Shown: positions 36,892 through 45,756, numbered from the stretch's first letter. The stretch: 64,000 bases of DNA from Prolixibacter sp. NT017 (GCF_009617875.1 NZ_BLAV01000001.1:1550001-1614000), one strand, 5' to 3'. Notes: generated by a model from the letters alone, not told the origin. Made by a program: numbers and translations.

Positions 36892-37136
36892 GTTCGCCGG
36901 GCAAAAGTGGGGGCGTTCGAGTATTCGAAAACCCTCGCTGGCGAAAAAGGACGGCTTTCGAGTTGTCGAATGCCTCGCCCAAACAAAAAGTGGAGCTTTT
37001 CGAATTGTCGAATGGCCTGCCCAAGCAAAAAGTGAACGTTTTCGAGTATTCGAACGGCTTCCCTGAGCAAAAAGAGAGCTTTTCGAGTTGTCGAACGGCT
37101 TCCCTGAGCGAAAGTTGGACTTTTCGAGTATTCGAA
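36892..37136. repeat. Tandem array of 41/42-bp units with TTCGA(N4)TCGAA palindromes
   Basis: The 14-base core TTCGA[GA]T[AT][TG]TCGAA begins at 36916, 36957, 36999, 37041, 37082 and 37123 (spacings 41, 42, 42, 41, 41). Core centres alternate mostly between GTAT and GTTG. The intervening ~27 bases are related to one another (e.g. CGGCTTCCCTGAGCAAAAAG; GCCTGCCCAAGCAAAAAGTG), so they are not CRISPR-like unique spacers. A degenerate unit precedes 36916. It lies in the 625-base gap between the AAA ATPase (minus) and the DUF6261 gene (plus); the rest of that gap (36705-36891, 37137-37329) is AT-rich and empty. Confidence 0.95.
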
Positions 37137-37329
37137 TGACTAAAGGATAAAGGCGGAGATAAATGAATGTGTTGATTTTATCTCATTTATGTCGAAGAAC
37201 ATCAATGGATTGTGATAATTTTATCATAAATTAGTAATCAGTTAAACAACCGGACAGTCGAAGCCCTAACTAAATTTTTGAAAATGGTTCAGTTAACCTT
37301 TTCTTACGTCGAATTAAAAATTTTCTACC

Positions 37330-38043
37330 ATGCTTAAGAAAATAAGTTCTAATAGCCGCTCTACGGAAGTAGGTGCTGTTACGAGTCGTATAATCAAGGT
37401 GTACAATAACGCCAACCTAACTACCGACAGCCATTTGGACGGAATTATCACCGGACTGTCGACAGAAAATAATCTACTCACCAAAGCGGTGGACCGCTCG
37501 AAGGCGGAGTCGCAGCTGGAGGAGAAGGATGAGGTGCGCGATGATAAAATTCACTCGCTCTTTCAGTTCGTGCAGGGACAGACTGTTCATCCCGACCCGG
37601 CTATCCGGGCGGCTGCGGAAACGCTGATGGTTGTGTTCAATAAATACGGCCTGACCATCGTAAATGATAGCTATGATATCGAGACTACGCTGGTGAAGTC
37701 GCTGCTCGACGACCTGGGCGAGGAAGGGCTGCAGGCAGCCATCACGGCGGTGGCAGGTACAGCCGAACTGATTGCCCAACTGCAGGCCGCACAGGAAGAT
37801 TTTGAAGATTTCAGGGCGGTGTACCAGACCGAGAAGGGGAAGGAGAAGAAACTGGAGAGTGCGACCACCATTAAGAAACGGATGGTACGTACTATTAACA
37901 ATCAACTGGTGGTGCACCTGCGGGCGATGGGGAATGTGGATGAAGCGCTGTACGGCGATTTCGTGAGAGCGGTATCGACCGTTATCGCCGAGAATAACGA
38001 AGAGGTGAAGAAACGCCGCAAAAAGCCGGAACCGGCTGCATAA
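37330..38043 (+). CDS. DUF6261-family protein
   Basis: 237 residues, mostly helical and charged, no signal peptide. VDRSKAESQLEEKDEVRDDK then AIRAAAETLMVVFNKYG and NDSYDIETTLVKSLLDDLGE fit the DUF6261 proteins that are numerous in Bacteroidota and often found near repeats. C-terminus basic (KKRRKKPEPAA). Function unknown. The name is from pattern recognition only. Its start follows a typical AT-rich leader. Confidence 0.65.
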   Translation: MLKKISSNSRSTEVGAVTSRIIKVYNNANLTTDSHLDGIITGLSTENNLLTKAVDRSKAESQLEEKDEVRDDKIHSLFQFVQGQTVHPDPAIRAAAETLMVVFNKYGLTIVNDSYDIETTLVKSLLDDLGEEGLQAAITAVAGTAELIAQLQAAQEDFEDFRAVYQTEKGKEKKLESATTIKKRMVRTINNQLVVHLRAMGNVDEALYGDFVRAVSTVIAENNEEVKKRRKKPEPAA

Positions 38044-38370
38044 TACCGGCCTTCGGGCCAGCTACCTTTGGGTTACGACATTATTGGTTTGTCTTATTAG
38101 GGGCTAGTGTATAGCCGTCCGCCTCACCGCAATGGTGGGGCGGATTTTTTATCCGTCACCGGATGGGGTGACGCTATGCTGGCGTCTCATGCTATCTCAT
38201 GGATATCTATTATTTCTTTTGTCCTCAGGCCGGACGGGCGTTCTTGTCCTTTTGTCTTGACACAAAAGTACCAAAAGGTCAAGTCAAAGTGATCCTTCCG
38301 CCCGCGTCATGATTTTGTCTTTTCCGGCCCACATCCCTGAATACCCGCACAAAATCAATCCCGCCACCGC
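38044..38370. repeat. Gap with dispersed element A, partial copy
   Basis: 38195-38370 carries the second half of element A (GCCGGACGGGCGTTCTTGTC, TTTTGTCTTGACACAAAAGT, GTGATCCTTCCGCCCGCGTC). 38044-38194 holds only a short CCGCCTCACCGC...GCGG stem and no gene. Confidence 0.75.
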
Positions 38371-39177
38371 TGGCCCGGGCTACTTTGACGGGCTCGCGCG
38401 CTTATCGCCTGACGGCGATGTTGGGGATGGTACCGACATGTAGGGTCAGGACATGTCCTGACCGAATTTGTACCCAAATCCGGGTTTGTATTTGCGGCGC
38501 AGGAGCGTTGGCGTTTCAATGATGGTTGGAATGTGCGCCTCTGGTTTGTCGCGTGTATTCTGTCCCTTGGGGCGGCGTCGTCACGACTATCGTCGTTGAC
38601 TCCTTCCCCCAAGCTATGGGATTACAGGCCTTCGGCCTGACGGGCCGGGCGACTTTGACGGGCTCTCGCGCGTATCGCCTGACGGCGATGTTGGGGATGG
38701 TACCGGCGTGTAGGGTCAGGACATGTCCTGACCGAATTTGTACCCAAATCCGGGTTTGTGTTTGCGGCGCAGGAGCGTTGGTATTTCAATGATGGCGGGA
38801 ATGTGCGCCTCTGGTTTGTGGCGTGTATTCTGTCCCTTGGGGCGGCGTCGTCACGACTACCGTCGTTGACTCCTTCCCCCAAGCTGTGGAATCACAGGCC
38901 TTCAGCCTGACGGGCCGGGCGACTTTGACGGGCTCTCGCGCGTATCGCCTGACGGCGATGTTGGGGATGGTATCGGCGTGTAGGGGCAGGACAGGTCCTG
39001 ACCGAATTTGTACCCAAATCCGGGTTTGTATTTGCGGCGCAGGAGCGTTGGTATTTCAATGATGGTCGAAATGTGCGCCTCTGGTTTGTCGCGCGTATCC
39101 TAACCCGGGGTGGCGTCATTCCGGTTGCACCGAAATGTCTTACCCCGGGCTATGGGATTACAGGCCTTCAGCCTGAC
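38371..39177. repeat. ~270-bp repeat family, three tandem copies
   Basis: Three head-to-tail copies; TAGGGTCAGG starts at 38441 and 38711 and TAGGGGCAGG at 38981 (270 bases apart). Each has GACTTTGACGGGCTC, CGCCTGACGGCGATG, the palindrome GTCAGGACATGTCCTGAC (third copy altered to GGCAGGACAGGTCCTGACC), CCCAAATCCGGGTTTG, GTGCGCCTCTGG and a CAGGCCTTCRGCCTG hairpin. The third copy diverges after ~39100. The many overlapping ORFs here are products of the repeat and are not believed. Bases 39178-39317 lead into the duplicated segment. Confidence 0.92.
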
Positions 39178-39218
39178 AACCAAAGCAAATTCGAAGCTCA
39201 ACTTGAAACCTGAAACCG

Positions 39219-40790
39219 TTCCAACCTGAAACAAAATAAATCCCCATCCGGGCGGAACCAGACGGGGATGATGTATATGGAATTGTTTTGGTATTCTATT
39301 TCTGCGGAAGCGACGGGTTATTTCCGGTCGGCTCCCTGTCGGTCGAGCATCCAGCCGGGATATTCGGGTGCCAGCTGGCTCACTTCGTCGAGTTGAGCGA
39401 GCTCGTCGTCGGAAAGCTCTACTTTCACCGAGGCGAGATTGTCGGCCAGCTGCTGCGGCTTGTTGGCGCCCACAATCACGGTAGTGACAGCTGGTTGATG
39501 TAACAGCCACGCCAGGGCAATCTGTGCTACGGTGACATCTTTGGCGGTGGCGATTTCGCGCATCACATCGATGATGTCGAAAGCTTTGTCTTTGTTCACC
39601 GGCGGAAAATCGAAGGTGGCACGGCGTCCTTCGCCCGATTCCACATCGCGGCCGTATTTACCGCTCAGCAAACCTCCGGCCAGCGGACTCCAGACCATCA
39701 GTCCCAGTTTCTGATCGAGGAGGAGTGGCACCAGCTCGCGCTCGAGGTCGCGTCCGGCAATGGTGTAATAGGCCTGCAGCGAAACAAACTTGCTGAGGTG
39801 CTCTCGGGCCGAGATACCCAGCGCTTTCATGATTTGCCAGGCGGCGAGGTTGCTGCACCCGATGTGGCGCACCTTACCGGCTTTCACCAGTGAGTCAAGT
39901 GCGTCGAGGGTCTCCTCGAGCGGTGTCAGCGCGTCGAAGCCGTGAATCTGGTACAGGTCGATGTAATCCATATTCAGCCGTTGAAGGCTCTCGTCGGCCT
40001 GCTGCAGGATGTGTTTCCGGCTTAGACCGGAGTCGTTGGGACCTTCGCCCATCTTGCCGCGCACCTTGGTGGCGACGACCAGATCACTGCGGTTGAGTCC
40101 TAAATCGCGGATGGCCTGTCCGGTCATCTGCTCGCTGAGGCCTTCGCTGTACACGTTGGCCGTGTCGATGAAGTTGATGCCGCCGTCGACGGCCTGCTTC
40201 ACCAGTGAGTTGACCTGTTCCTGCGGCAGGGTACCGATGGCTGTCCACATGCCGCGTCCGCCAAAGGTCATGGTGCCGAGGCACAGTTCCGATACTTTTA
40301 ATCCGGTATTTCCTAATAAGTTGTACTTCATGATACGTCTTTTTTGTTAGTTATCTTTTTAGTGTGGAATGTTGTTTTGGCGCTGTTCATTGGTGTAAAC
40401 TGCCGGAAGGGCCGAAAGGTTGAATGAGGTAGGGATTGTTTTGATTCTTTAACGTTTTTCTTATGCTTTTGGTGAAACTAAAGAGGGAAGGTGGAATGTT
40501 GTGCTGTGGAGGCGGGATTGAGATACAAATTACGCGAATTAAAGCTAATTACGCTAATTGTGCTTCGAGGTTGCTTTGAAGAAAGGATTCACACAGATTG
40601 GCTCCACTGATGGACACGGATTTTCTACTCTTAAACGGGATGTTTAATTAGCCCCAGCGGGGTGTAATCTTAGTAGCCCTGGACAAGGAGGAACGACGTC
40701 ACCCCGGGATGAGGATGTGCGCGCATGAAGCGCTCGCGAGATGGTTTTGATTGAAATGGTGGGGCTGTTTCGAGCGGAATGGTGATGGAG
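39219..40790. repeat. Segmental duplication, left copy (1.57 kb)
   Basis: The same sequence with few differences is at 41642-43213 with a constant offset of 2423 bases, so no indels separate the copies. It covers an aldo/keto reductase gene, its upstream region including AATTACGCGAATT and AATTACGCTAATT motifs, and the first part of element A. Element A continues past the end only in this copy (40791-40950). Confidence 0.95.
39318..40331 (-). CDS. Aldo/keto reductase, duplicated copy 1
   Basis: 337-residue NADPH-dependent TIM-barrel oxidoreductase. Catalytic tetrad Asp-Tyr-Lys-His is evident: FIDTANVYSEG (Asp, Tyr), VATKVRGK (Lys), LYQIHGFD (His). The nucleotide site reads WLLHQPAVTTVIVGANKPQQ. 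Resembles AKR11/12-type reductases such as YajO. Cytosolic; substrate unknown. Differs from the copy at 41741 by a handful of residues (e.g. Glu/Asp in LPQEQVN, Asn/Lys in GLNRSD, Asp/Glu in WMLDRQG). Confidence 0.95.
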   Translation of the reverse strand: MKYNLLGNTGLKVSELCLGTMTFGGRGMWTAIGTLPQEQVNSLVKQAVDGGINFIDTANVYSEGLSEQMTGQAIRDLGLNRSDLVVATKVRGKMGEGPNDSGLSRKHILQQADESLQRLNMDYIDLYQIHGFDALTPLEETLDALDSLVKAGKVRHIGCSNLAAWQIMKALGISAREHLSKFVSLQAYYTIAGRDLERELVPLLLDQKLGLMVWSPLAGGLLSGKYGRDVESGEGRRATFDFPPVNKDKAFDIIDVMREIATAKDVTVAQIALAWLLHQPAVTTVIVGANKPQQLADNLASVKVELSDDELAQLDEVSQLAPEYPGWMLDRQGADRK

Positions 40791-40950
40791 CAGCATTTAT
40801 TTCTTGTCCTCAAGCCGGACGGGCGTTCTTGTCCTTTTGTCTTGACACAAAAGGACGAAAAGGTCAAGTCAAAGTGATCCTTCAGCCCGCGTCATGATTT
40901 TGTCTTTTCTGACCCACTAGCCAGAATTCCCGCACAAAATCAATCCCGCC
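40698..40950. repeat. Dispersed element A, copy 2
   Basis: Near-identical to 32990-33242 over its full length, including GCGCGCATGAAGCGCTCGCG, the TTTTGTCTTGACACAAAAGG core and GCCCGCGTCATGATTTTGTC. Overlaps the right end of the left duplicated segment. Confidence 0.88.
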
Positions 40951-40959
40951 ACCGCCGGC

Positions 40960-41155
40960 CCGGGCGACTTTGACGGGCTCTCGCGCGTATCGCCTGACGG
41001 CGATGTTGGGGATGGTATCGGCGTGTAGGGGCAGGACATGTCCTGACCGTATTGGTACCCAAATCCGGGTTTGTGTGTGCGGCGCAGGAGCGTTGGCGTT
41101 TCAGTGATGGCCGGAATGTGCGCCTTTGGTTTGTGGCGCGTATCCTGCCCCGGGG
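40960..41155. repeat. ~270-bp palindrome-bearing repeat, truncated copy
   Basis: Contains GGGCGACTTTGACGGGCTCT, CGCCTGACGGCG, GGCAGGACATGTCCTGACC (41031) and GTGCGCCTTTGG, then breaks off into a CCCCGGGGTGATAACCCCGG hairpin. Confidence 0.85.
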
Positions 41156-41177
41156 TGATAACCCCGGGCTACAATCA

Positions 41178-41342
41178 TATCAGCCCTTCGGGCTTTGAAT
41201 GGCGAACCGTTATCATCGGGTTGTTTGTTTGTGTGGTGCCTTCGTAAAATGAGGTCCATAATTTGGATTCTTAGCCATCATATGGGTATCGAAATAATCC
41301 CGTATATCTTTTAGCCCCCTCAATCCCCCACCCGGGGGACTT
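41178..41342. repeat. Dispersed element B, copy 2
   Basis: Parallel to 32815-32986: CCTTCGGGCTTTGAATGGCG, GGTGCCTTCGTAAAATGAGG, TTGGATTCTTAGCCATCAT, CCCGTATATCTTTTAGCCCC. Confidence 0.85.
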
Positions 41343-41490
41343 TGGGCCAGTGGTTGTGATGTGGGTTCGTGTTGTGTTGTTGCAACGAAATATTTATTAA
41401 CCGATTCGCTTTGATGTGATTTCAGGGAAGGCCTTCAGCCTGACGAACGTAATAGCTGCAAAGTGCAAACCTGAATATTGGATACCGAGC

Positions 41491-41620
41491 GGCCACGATA
41501 TATCGTGGCCCTACAGCGTTGGCGCAACCTGAAACCCTAAAAACAATTAGTAATGAACAATCGAAAAACCATTCTTGTCGTCTAAGGTCTAATATCTTTC
41601 ATCTCATGTCTTTTTTCTTC
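41491..41620. repeat. Element C with 20-bp perfect palindrome, copy 1
   Basis: Begins with GGCCACGATATATCGTGGCC (41491-41510), then CTACAGCG, AACCTGAAACCCTAAAAAC, AATTAGTAATGAACAATCG and ACCATTCTTGTCGTCTAAGG. Recurs at 43781 (direct) and 49015-49287 (inverted). Confidence 0.88.
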
Positions 41621-41641
41621 TGCCTTAAAACTTAAAACTTT

Positions 41642-43213
41642 TTCCAACCTGAAACAAAATAAATCCCCATCCGGGCGGAACCAGACGGGGATGATGTATA
41701 TGGAATTGTTTTGGTATTCTATTTCTGCGGAAGCGACGGGTTATTTCCGGTCGGCTCCCTGGCGCTCGAGCATCCAGCCGGGGTATTCGGGGGCCAGCTT
41801 GCTCACTTCGTCGAGTTGGGCGAGTTCGTCGTCGGATAGCTCTACGTTCACCGAAGCGAGGTTGTCGGCCAGCTGCTGCGGCTTGTTGGCGCCCACAATC
41901 ACGGTAGTGACAGCTGGTTGATGTAACAGCCACGCCAGGGCAATCTGTGCCACGGTGACATCTTTGGCTGTGGCGATTTCGCGCATCACATCGATGATGT
42001 CGAAGGCTTTGTCTTTGTTCACCGGCGGGAAATCGAAGTTGGCACGGCGTCCTTCGCCCGATTCCACATCGCGGCCGTATTTACCACTCAGCAATCCTCC
42101 GGCCAGCGGACTCCAGACCATCAGTCCCAGTTTCTGGTCGAGGAGGAGCGGCACCAGCTCGCGCTCGAGGTCGCGTCCGGCAATGGTGTAATAGGCCTGT
42201 AGTGAAACGAACTTACTGAGGTGCTCGCGGGCCGAGATACCCAGCGCTTTCATGATTTGCCAGGCGGCGAGGTTGCTGCACCCGATGTGGCGCACCTTGC
42301 CGGCTTTCACCAGTGAGTCAAGTGCGTCGAGGGTCTCCTCGAGCGGTGTCAGCGCATCGAAGCCGTGAATCTGGTACAGGTCGATGTAGTCCATGTTGAG
42401 CCGTTGGAGGCTCTCGTCGGCCTGTTGCAGGATGTGTTTCCGGGATAAACCGGAATCGTTGGGACCTTCGCCCATCTTGCCGCGCACCTTGGTGGCAACC
42501 ACCAGGTCGCTGCGTTTCAGTCCTAAATCGCGGATGGCCTGTCCGGTCATCTGCTCGCTAAGGCCTTCGCTGTACACGTTGGCGGTGTCGATGAAGTTAA
42601 TGCCGCCGTCGACGGCTTGCTTCACCAGTGAGTTAACCTGGTCCTGCGGCAGTGTTCCGATAGCTGTCCACATGCCGCGTCCGCCAAAGGTCATGGTGCC
42701 GAGGCACAGTTCCGATACTTTTAATCCGGTATTTCCTAATAAGTTGTACTTCATGATACGTCTTTTTTGTTAGTTATCTTTTTAGTGTGGAATGTTGTTT
42801 TGGCGTTGTTCATTGGTGTAAACTGCCGGAAGGGCCGAAAGGTTGAATAAGGGAGGGATTGTTTTGATTCTTTAACGTTTTTCTTATGCTTTTGGTGAAA
42901 CTAAAGAGGGAAGGTGGAATGTTGTGCTGTGGAGGCGGGATTGAGATACAAATTACGCGAATTAAAGCTAATTACGCTAATTGTGCTTCGAGGTTGCTTT
43001 GAAGAAAGGATTCACACAGATTGGCTCCACTGATGGACACGGATTTTCTACTCTTAAACGGGATGTTTAATTAGCCCCAGCGGGGTGTAATCTTAGTAGC
43101 CCTGGACAAGGAGGAACGACGTCACCCTGGGATGAGGATGTGCGCGCATGAAGCGCTCGTGTGATGGTTTTGATTGAAATGGTGTGGTTGTTTCGAGCGG
43201 AATGGTGATGGAG
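41642..43213. repeat. Segmental duplication, right copy (1.57 kb)
   Basis: Direct repeat of 39219-40790 at a fixed offset of 2423 bases. It ends in the shared GGTGATGGAG (43204-43213); beyond that the copies differ. Substitutions are scattered, including in the reductase gene. Confidence 0.95.
41741..42754 (-). CDS. Aldo/keto reductase, duplicated copy 2
   Basis: 337 residues, nearly identical to the copy at 39318. All tetrad residues are kept (FIDTANVYSEG, VATKVRGK, LYQIHGFD). Changes are few and mostly conservative (LPQDQVN, GLKRSD, RRANFDF, SVNVELS, EVSKLA, MLERQG), so both should be functional. Same strand and same upstream sequence, so probably the same regulation. Confidence 0.95.
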   Translation of the reverse strand: MKYNLLGNTGLKVSELCLGTMTFGGRGMWTAIGTLPQDQVNSLVKQAVDGGINFIDTANVYSEGLSEQMTGQAIRDLGLKRSDLVVATKVRGKMGEGPNDSGLSRKHILQQADESLQRLNMDYIDLYQIHGFDALTPLEETLDALDSLVKAGKVRHIGCSNLAAWQIMKALGISAREHLSKFVSLQAYYTIAGRDLERELVPLLLDQKLGLMVWSPLAGGLLSGKYGRDVESGEGRRANFDFPPVNKDKAFDIIDVMREIATAKDVTVAQIALAWLLHQPAVTTVIVGANKPQQLADNLASVNVELSDDELAQLDEVSKLAPEYPGWMLERQGADRK

Positions 43214-43244
43214 TTCATTGCGGATCTTTTTGTTGGCGCCGACG

Positions 43245-43735
43245 TTGAGAATTGTGCCGGCGTGTAGGGTCAGGACATGTCCTGACCGAATTTGTACCCA
43301 AATCCGGGTTTGTGTTTGCGGCGCAGGAGCGTTGGTATTTCAATGATGGCGGGAATGTGCGCCTCTGGTTTGTCGCGTGTATCCTGTCCCTTGGGGTGGC
43401 GTAGTCACGACTATCGTCGTTGACTCCTTCCCCCAAGCTGTGGAATCACAGGCCTTCAGCCTGACGGGCCGGGCGACTTTGACGGGCTCGCGCGTATCGC
43501 CTGACGGCGATGTTGGGGATGGTACCGACTTGTAGGGTCAGGACATGTCCTGACCGCATTGGTACCCAAATCCGGGTTTGTATTTGCGACGCAGGAGCGT
43601 TGGTGTTTCAATGATGGCGGGTGGGTGCGCCTCTGGTTTGTCGCGTGTATTCTGTCCTTTGGGGCGGCGTAGTCACGACTACCGTCGTTGGCTCCTTCCC
43701 CCAAGCTGTGGAATCACAGGCCTTCAGCCTGACGG
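43245..43735. repeat. ~270-bp repeat family, two tandem copies
   Basis: The first copy is 5'-truncated. The palindrome GTCAGGACATGTCCTGAC occurs in both (near 43268 and 43536; 268 bases apart). Same internal order of modules as at 38371-39177, ending CAGGCCTTCAGCCTGACGG. Confidence 0.9.
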
Positions 43736-43780
43736 ATGACAGAAATCTTCGAGCGCAACCTGAAAACCTGGGTACTGTGC

Positions 43781-43960
43781 GGCCACGATATATCGTGGCC
43801 CTACAGCGCCGGTGCAACCTGAAACCCTAAAAACAATTAGTAATGAAAAATGAGTAATGAACAATCGAAAGACCATTCTATGTCGTCTAGGGTCTCATGT
43901 CTGGAGTCTGATGTCTTTTTCCAACAACAGAAACAACAGAAACCGATCTCCCTAACCTGA
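43781..43960. repeat. Element C, copy 2
   Basis: GGCCACGATATATCGTGGCC (43781-43800) followed by CTACAGCG, AACCTGAAACCCTAAAAACA, AGTAATGAAAAATGAGTAAT, AATCGAAAGACCATTCT and GAGTCTGATGTCTTTTTCCA. An inverted copy lies at 49015-49287, so the pair brackets the ABC/sigma-factor block. Confidence 0.9.
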
Positions 43961-43992
43961 AACCTGTAACTCTTCTAACCTGAAACCCTCTT

Positions 43993-45756
43993 CTAGCTTG
44001 CCATTTTGCCTTCTTTCAGCATTTGTACGGCATCGGCGAGGGAGCCGGCGCGGGTGACTTCCCCGGAGTTGACAAAGTAAATCTCGTCGGCATTGGCAAT
44101 GGTGTTCAGGCGGTGCGCGATAATGACTTTTGTGGTGTGTGACGGCAGCTTTTGCAGGATTTCATCGAGGAGCTGTTCGGTTACCGTATCGATGTTGGCG
44201 GTGGCTTCGTCGAGGATAAGCAGGTCGGGTTGCCGCAACACGGCGCGCATGAAGGCGATGAGCTGCTTTTGTCCGAGGCTGATGCCATCACCTGATACGT
44301 CGACTTTTGTATTGAGGCCCTGGTCGAAGCGTTCCAGCAGCGATTCCAGTCCCGCGTCGTGGATGAGCCTGGTCAGTTCATCGTCTTTGTATTCCCGGTA
44401 GGCTTCGTTGCCATACAGGATATTGTCGCGAATGGTACCGCTGAAGAGGAACGGTTCCTGCAGGATAAAGCCGATTTTCCGGGTACGTTCTTCGGGCGTG
44501 TAGGCTCCGATGTTTTTTCCGTCAAGACACACGGTTCCACTGGTCGGGTCGTAAAGGCGCGAAATGAGCGACGCCGTGGTGGTTTTTCCTCCACCGGTCG
44601 GTCCCACAAATGCGTACGTTTTCCCCTTCTCTAAATCGAAATTGATGTGGTGCAGTACTTCGGTTCCGTTCGGGTAAGTAAACGACACATCCCGGAAGGA
44701 GAGGAGCGCATTGGATTCAACGTTGGTGGCGGCTTCGAGCAGTGGCATGTTGTTCTCCATGTTCAGGATTTTCCGGATACGGTCCCATGCCGCCAGTGCC
44801 ACCTGGAAGCTGGCCCACAAGGAAGCGAGTTGCCGCAGCGGGTTGTAAAAGTTGGTGATGTATGCCAGGAAACTGATGAGCAAACCGATGGTGAAGTGAT
44901 TGGTTGCGATCAGGTAGATGCCGAAGGTGAGTACCACCAGTTGCCCGATGTTGGAGAAGAAGGTGTAAACCGGCATGAACAGATTGTTGGCGATGCCTGC
45001 CTTCACGGACGTGTTGTAATTGTCCAGGTTAGCTTCGTCGAACCGTTTCCGGAAATAGTCGCGGCGGTTGAAGGCCACAATCACCTTGAAATTGTTGAGA
45101 CTTTCCTGCACTTCGGAGCTAAGGTTCCCCACGCTTTTCAGGTTGACGGCATTGCGCTTCTTCACCCAGGGCGATGCAAAGCGGGTGATGAGCCAAATGA
45201 TAACTGCCGGTGCGAGGGCTGCAGCTCCCAGCTCAAGGTTGATGGAGAGCAGGAAAATTCCGGCACCAATCATGATGAGGATGGAGCGGACAAATTGCAT
45301 CAGCGACTGCGAGAAGAACTGGTTCACCTTGTCGGTGTCGTTGTTCAGACGTGAAATGAGGTCACCGGCTTTATTCTGGTTGAAGAAATCGTATGGCAGT
45401 TCCTGTATCTTGTTGAAGAGGGCGTTGCGCAGTGTAAACAACATGCGTTGCCCAACGGTGCCCATCAGTTTGGTTTGCAGGTAGCCGGCAAAGAGCGAGA
45501 TGATGTACATCACCAGCAAGATGCTACTGAAAACCAGAACACCGTGAAACTGCTTCGTCTGCACATACGTGTCGATGGTGTGCCCGATGAGCAGCGGTCC
45601 CAGCAAGGTGAGAGCGGCGGCTACCTGCATGGCGATGAACGCAGTGATGAGCGTGCGTTTCTCTTCGACCATGTGAGCCACCAGCGACTTCAGCGAGGCA
45701 AATGTTGATTTCTTTTTTCCGGTTTCGTCGGAGGATGTATAGAGGTTGTAATCCAT
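43993..45756 (-). CDS. ABC exporter half-transporter, partner with canonical Walker B
   Basis: 587 residues: six-helix transmembrane domain then a nucleotide-binding domain. Walker A is GPTGGGKTTTA, the signature is non-canonical (GDGISLGQKQLI instead of LSGGQ), Walker B is LLILDEATANID with the catalytic Glu, and the H-loop is IIAHRLNTI. It pairs with the adjacent half-transporter at 45883; the motif defects of the two are complementary, as in heterodimeric type IV exporters (TmrAB, BmrCD). Substrates of this class are drugs, lipids or peptides; not predictable. Same strand, 126 bases after the partner. Confidence 0.95.
   Translation of the reverse strand: MDYNLYTSSDETGKKKSTFASLKSLVAHMVEEKRTLITAFIAMQVAAALTLLGPLLIGHTIDTYVQTKQFHGVLVFSSILLVMYIISLFAGYLQTKLMGTVGQRMLFTLRNALFNKIQELPYDFFNQNKAGDLISRLNNDTDKVNQFFSQSLMQFVRSILIMIGAGIFLLSINLELGAAALAPAVIIWLITRFASPWVKKRNAVNLKSVGNLSSEVQESLNNFKVIVAFNRRDYFRKRFDEANLDNYNTSVKAGIANNLFMPVYTFFSNIGQLVVLTFGIYLIATNHFTIGLLISFLAYITNFYNPLRQLASLWASFQVALAAWDRIRKILNMENNMPLLEAATNVESNALLSFRDVSFTYPNGTEVLHHINFDLEKGKTYAFVGPTGGGKTTTASLISRLYDPTSGTVCLDGKNIGAYTPEERTRKIGFILQEPFLFSGTIRDNILYGNEAYREYKDDELTRLIHDAGLESLLERFDQGLNTKVDVSGDGISLGQKQLIAFMRAVLRQPDLLILDEATANIDTVTEQLLDEILQKLPSHTTKVIIAHRLNTIANADEIYFVNSGEVTRAGSLADAVQMLKEGKMAS

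Larger units (their letters stand above)
40332..41740. other. Repeat-filled gap between the two aldo/keto reductase copies
   Basis: 1.4 kb without a gene. In order: duplicated upstream region (to 40790), element A (40698-40950), one ~270-bp family copy (40960-41155), element B (41178-41342), unique stretch, element C with the 20-bp palindrome (41491-41620), start of the second duplicated segment (41642). Confidence 0.8.
42755..43992. other. Repeat-filled gap upstream of the second reductase
   Basis: 1.24 kb, no gene. Contains the rest of the duplicated segment (to 43213) with part of element A (43125-43213), two ~270-bp family copies (43245-43735), and element C with its 20-bp palindrome (43781-43960). 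Confidence 0.8.

Noticed and set aside
36892..37136. CRISPR array or repeat-protein gene
   Set aside because: Linkers between palindromes are related to each other, not unique, and the 41/42-base period breaks any reading frame; the ORFs in three frames are by-products of the repeat.
38355..39510. Serial minus-strand ORFs with similar proteins (e.g. RTCPDPTRRYHPQHRRQA)
   Set aside because: Products of the tandem 270-bp repeat, lacking any independent start context or family features.
44647..45354. 235-codon plus-strand ORF
   Set aside because: Antisense to the ABC transporter membrane domain; no recognisable domain.
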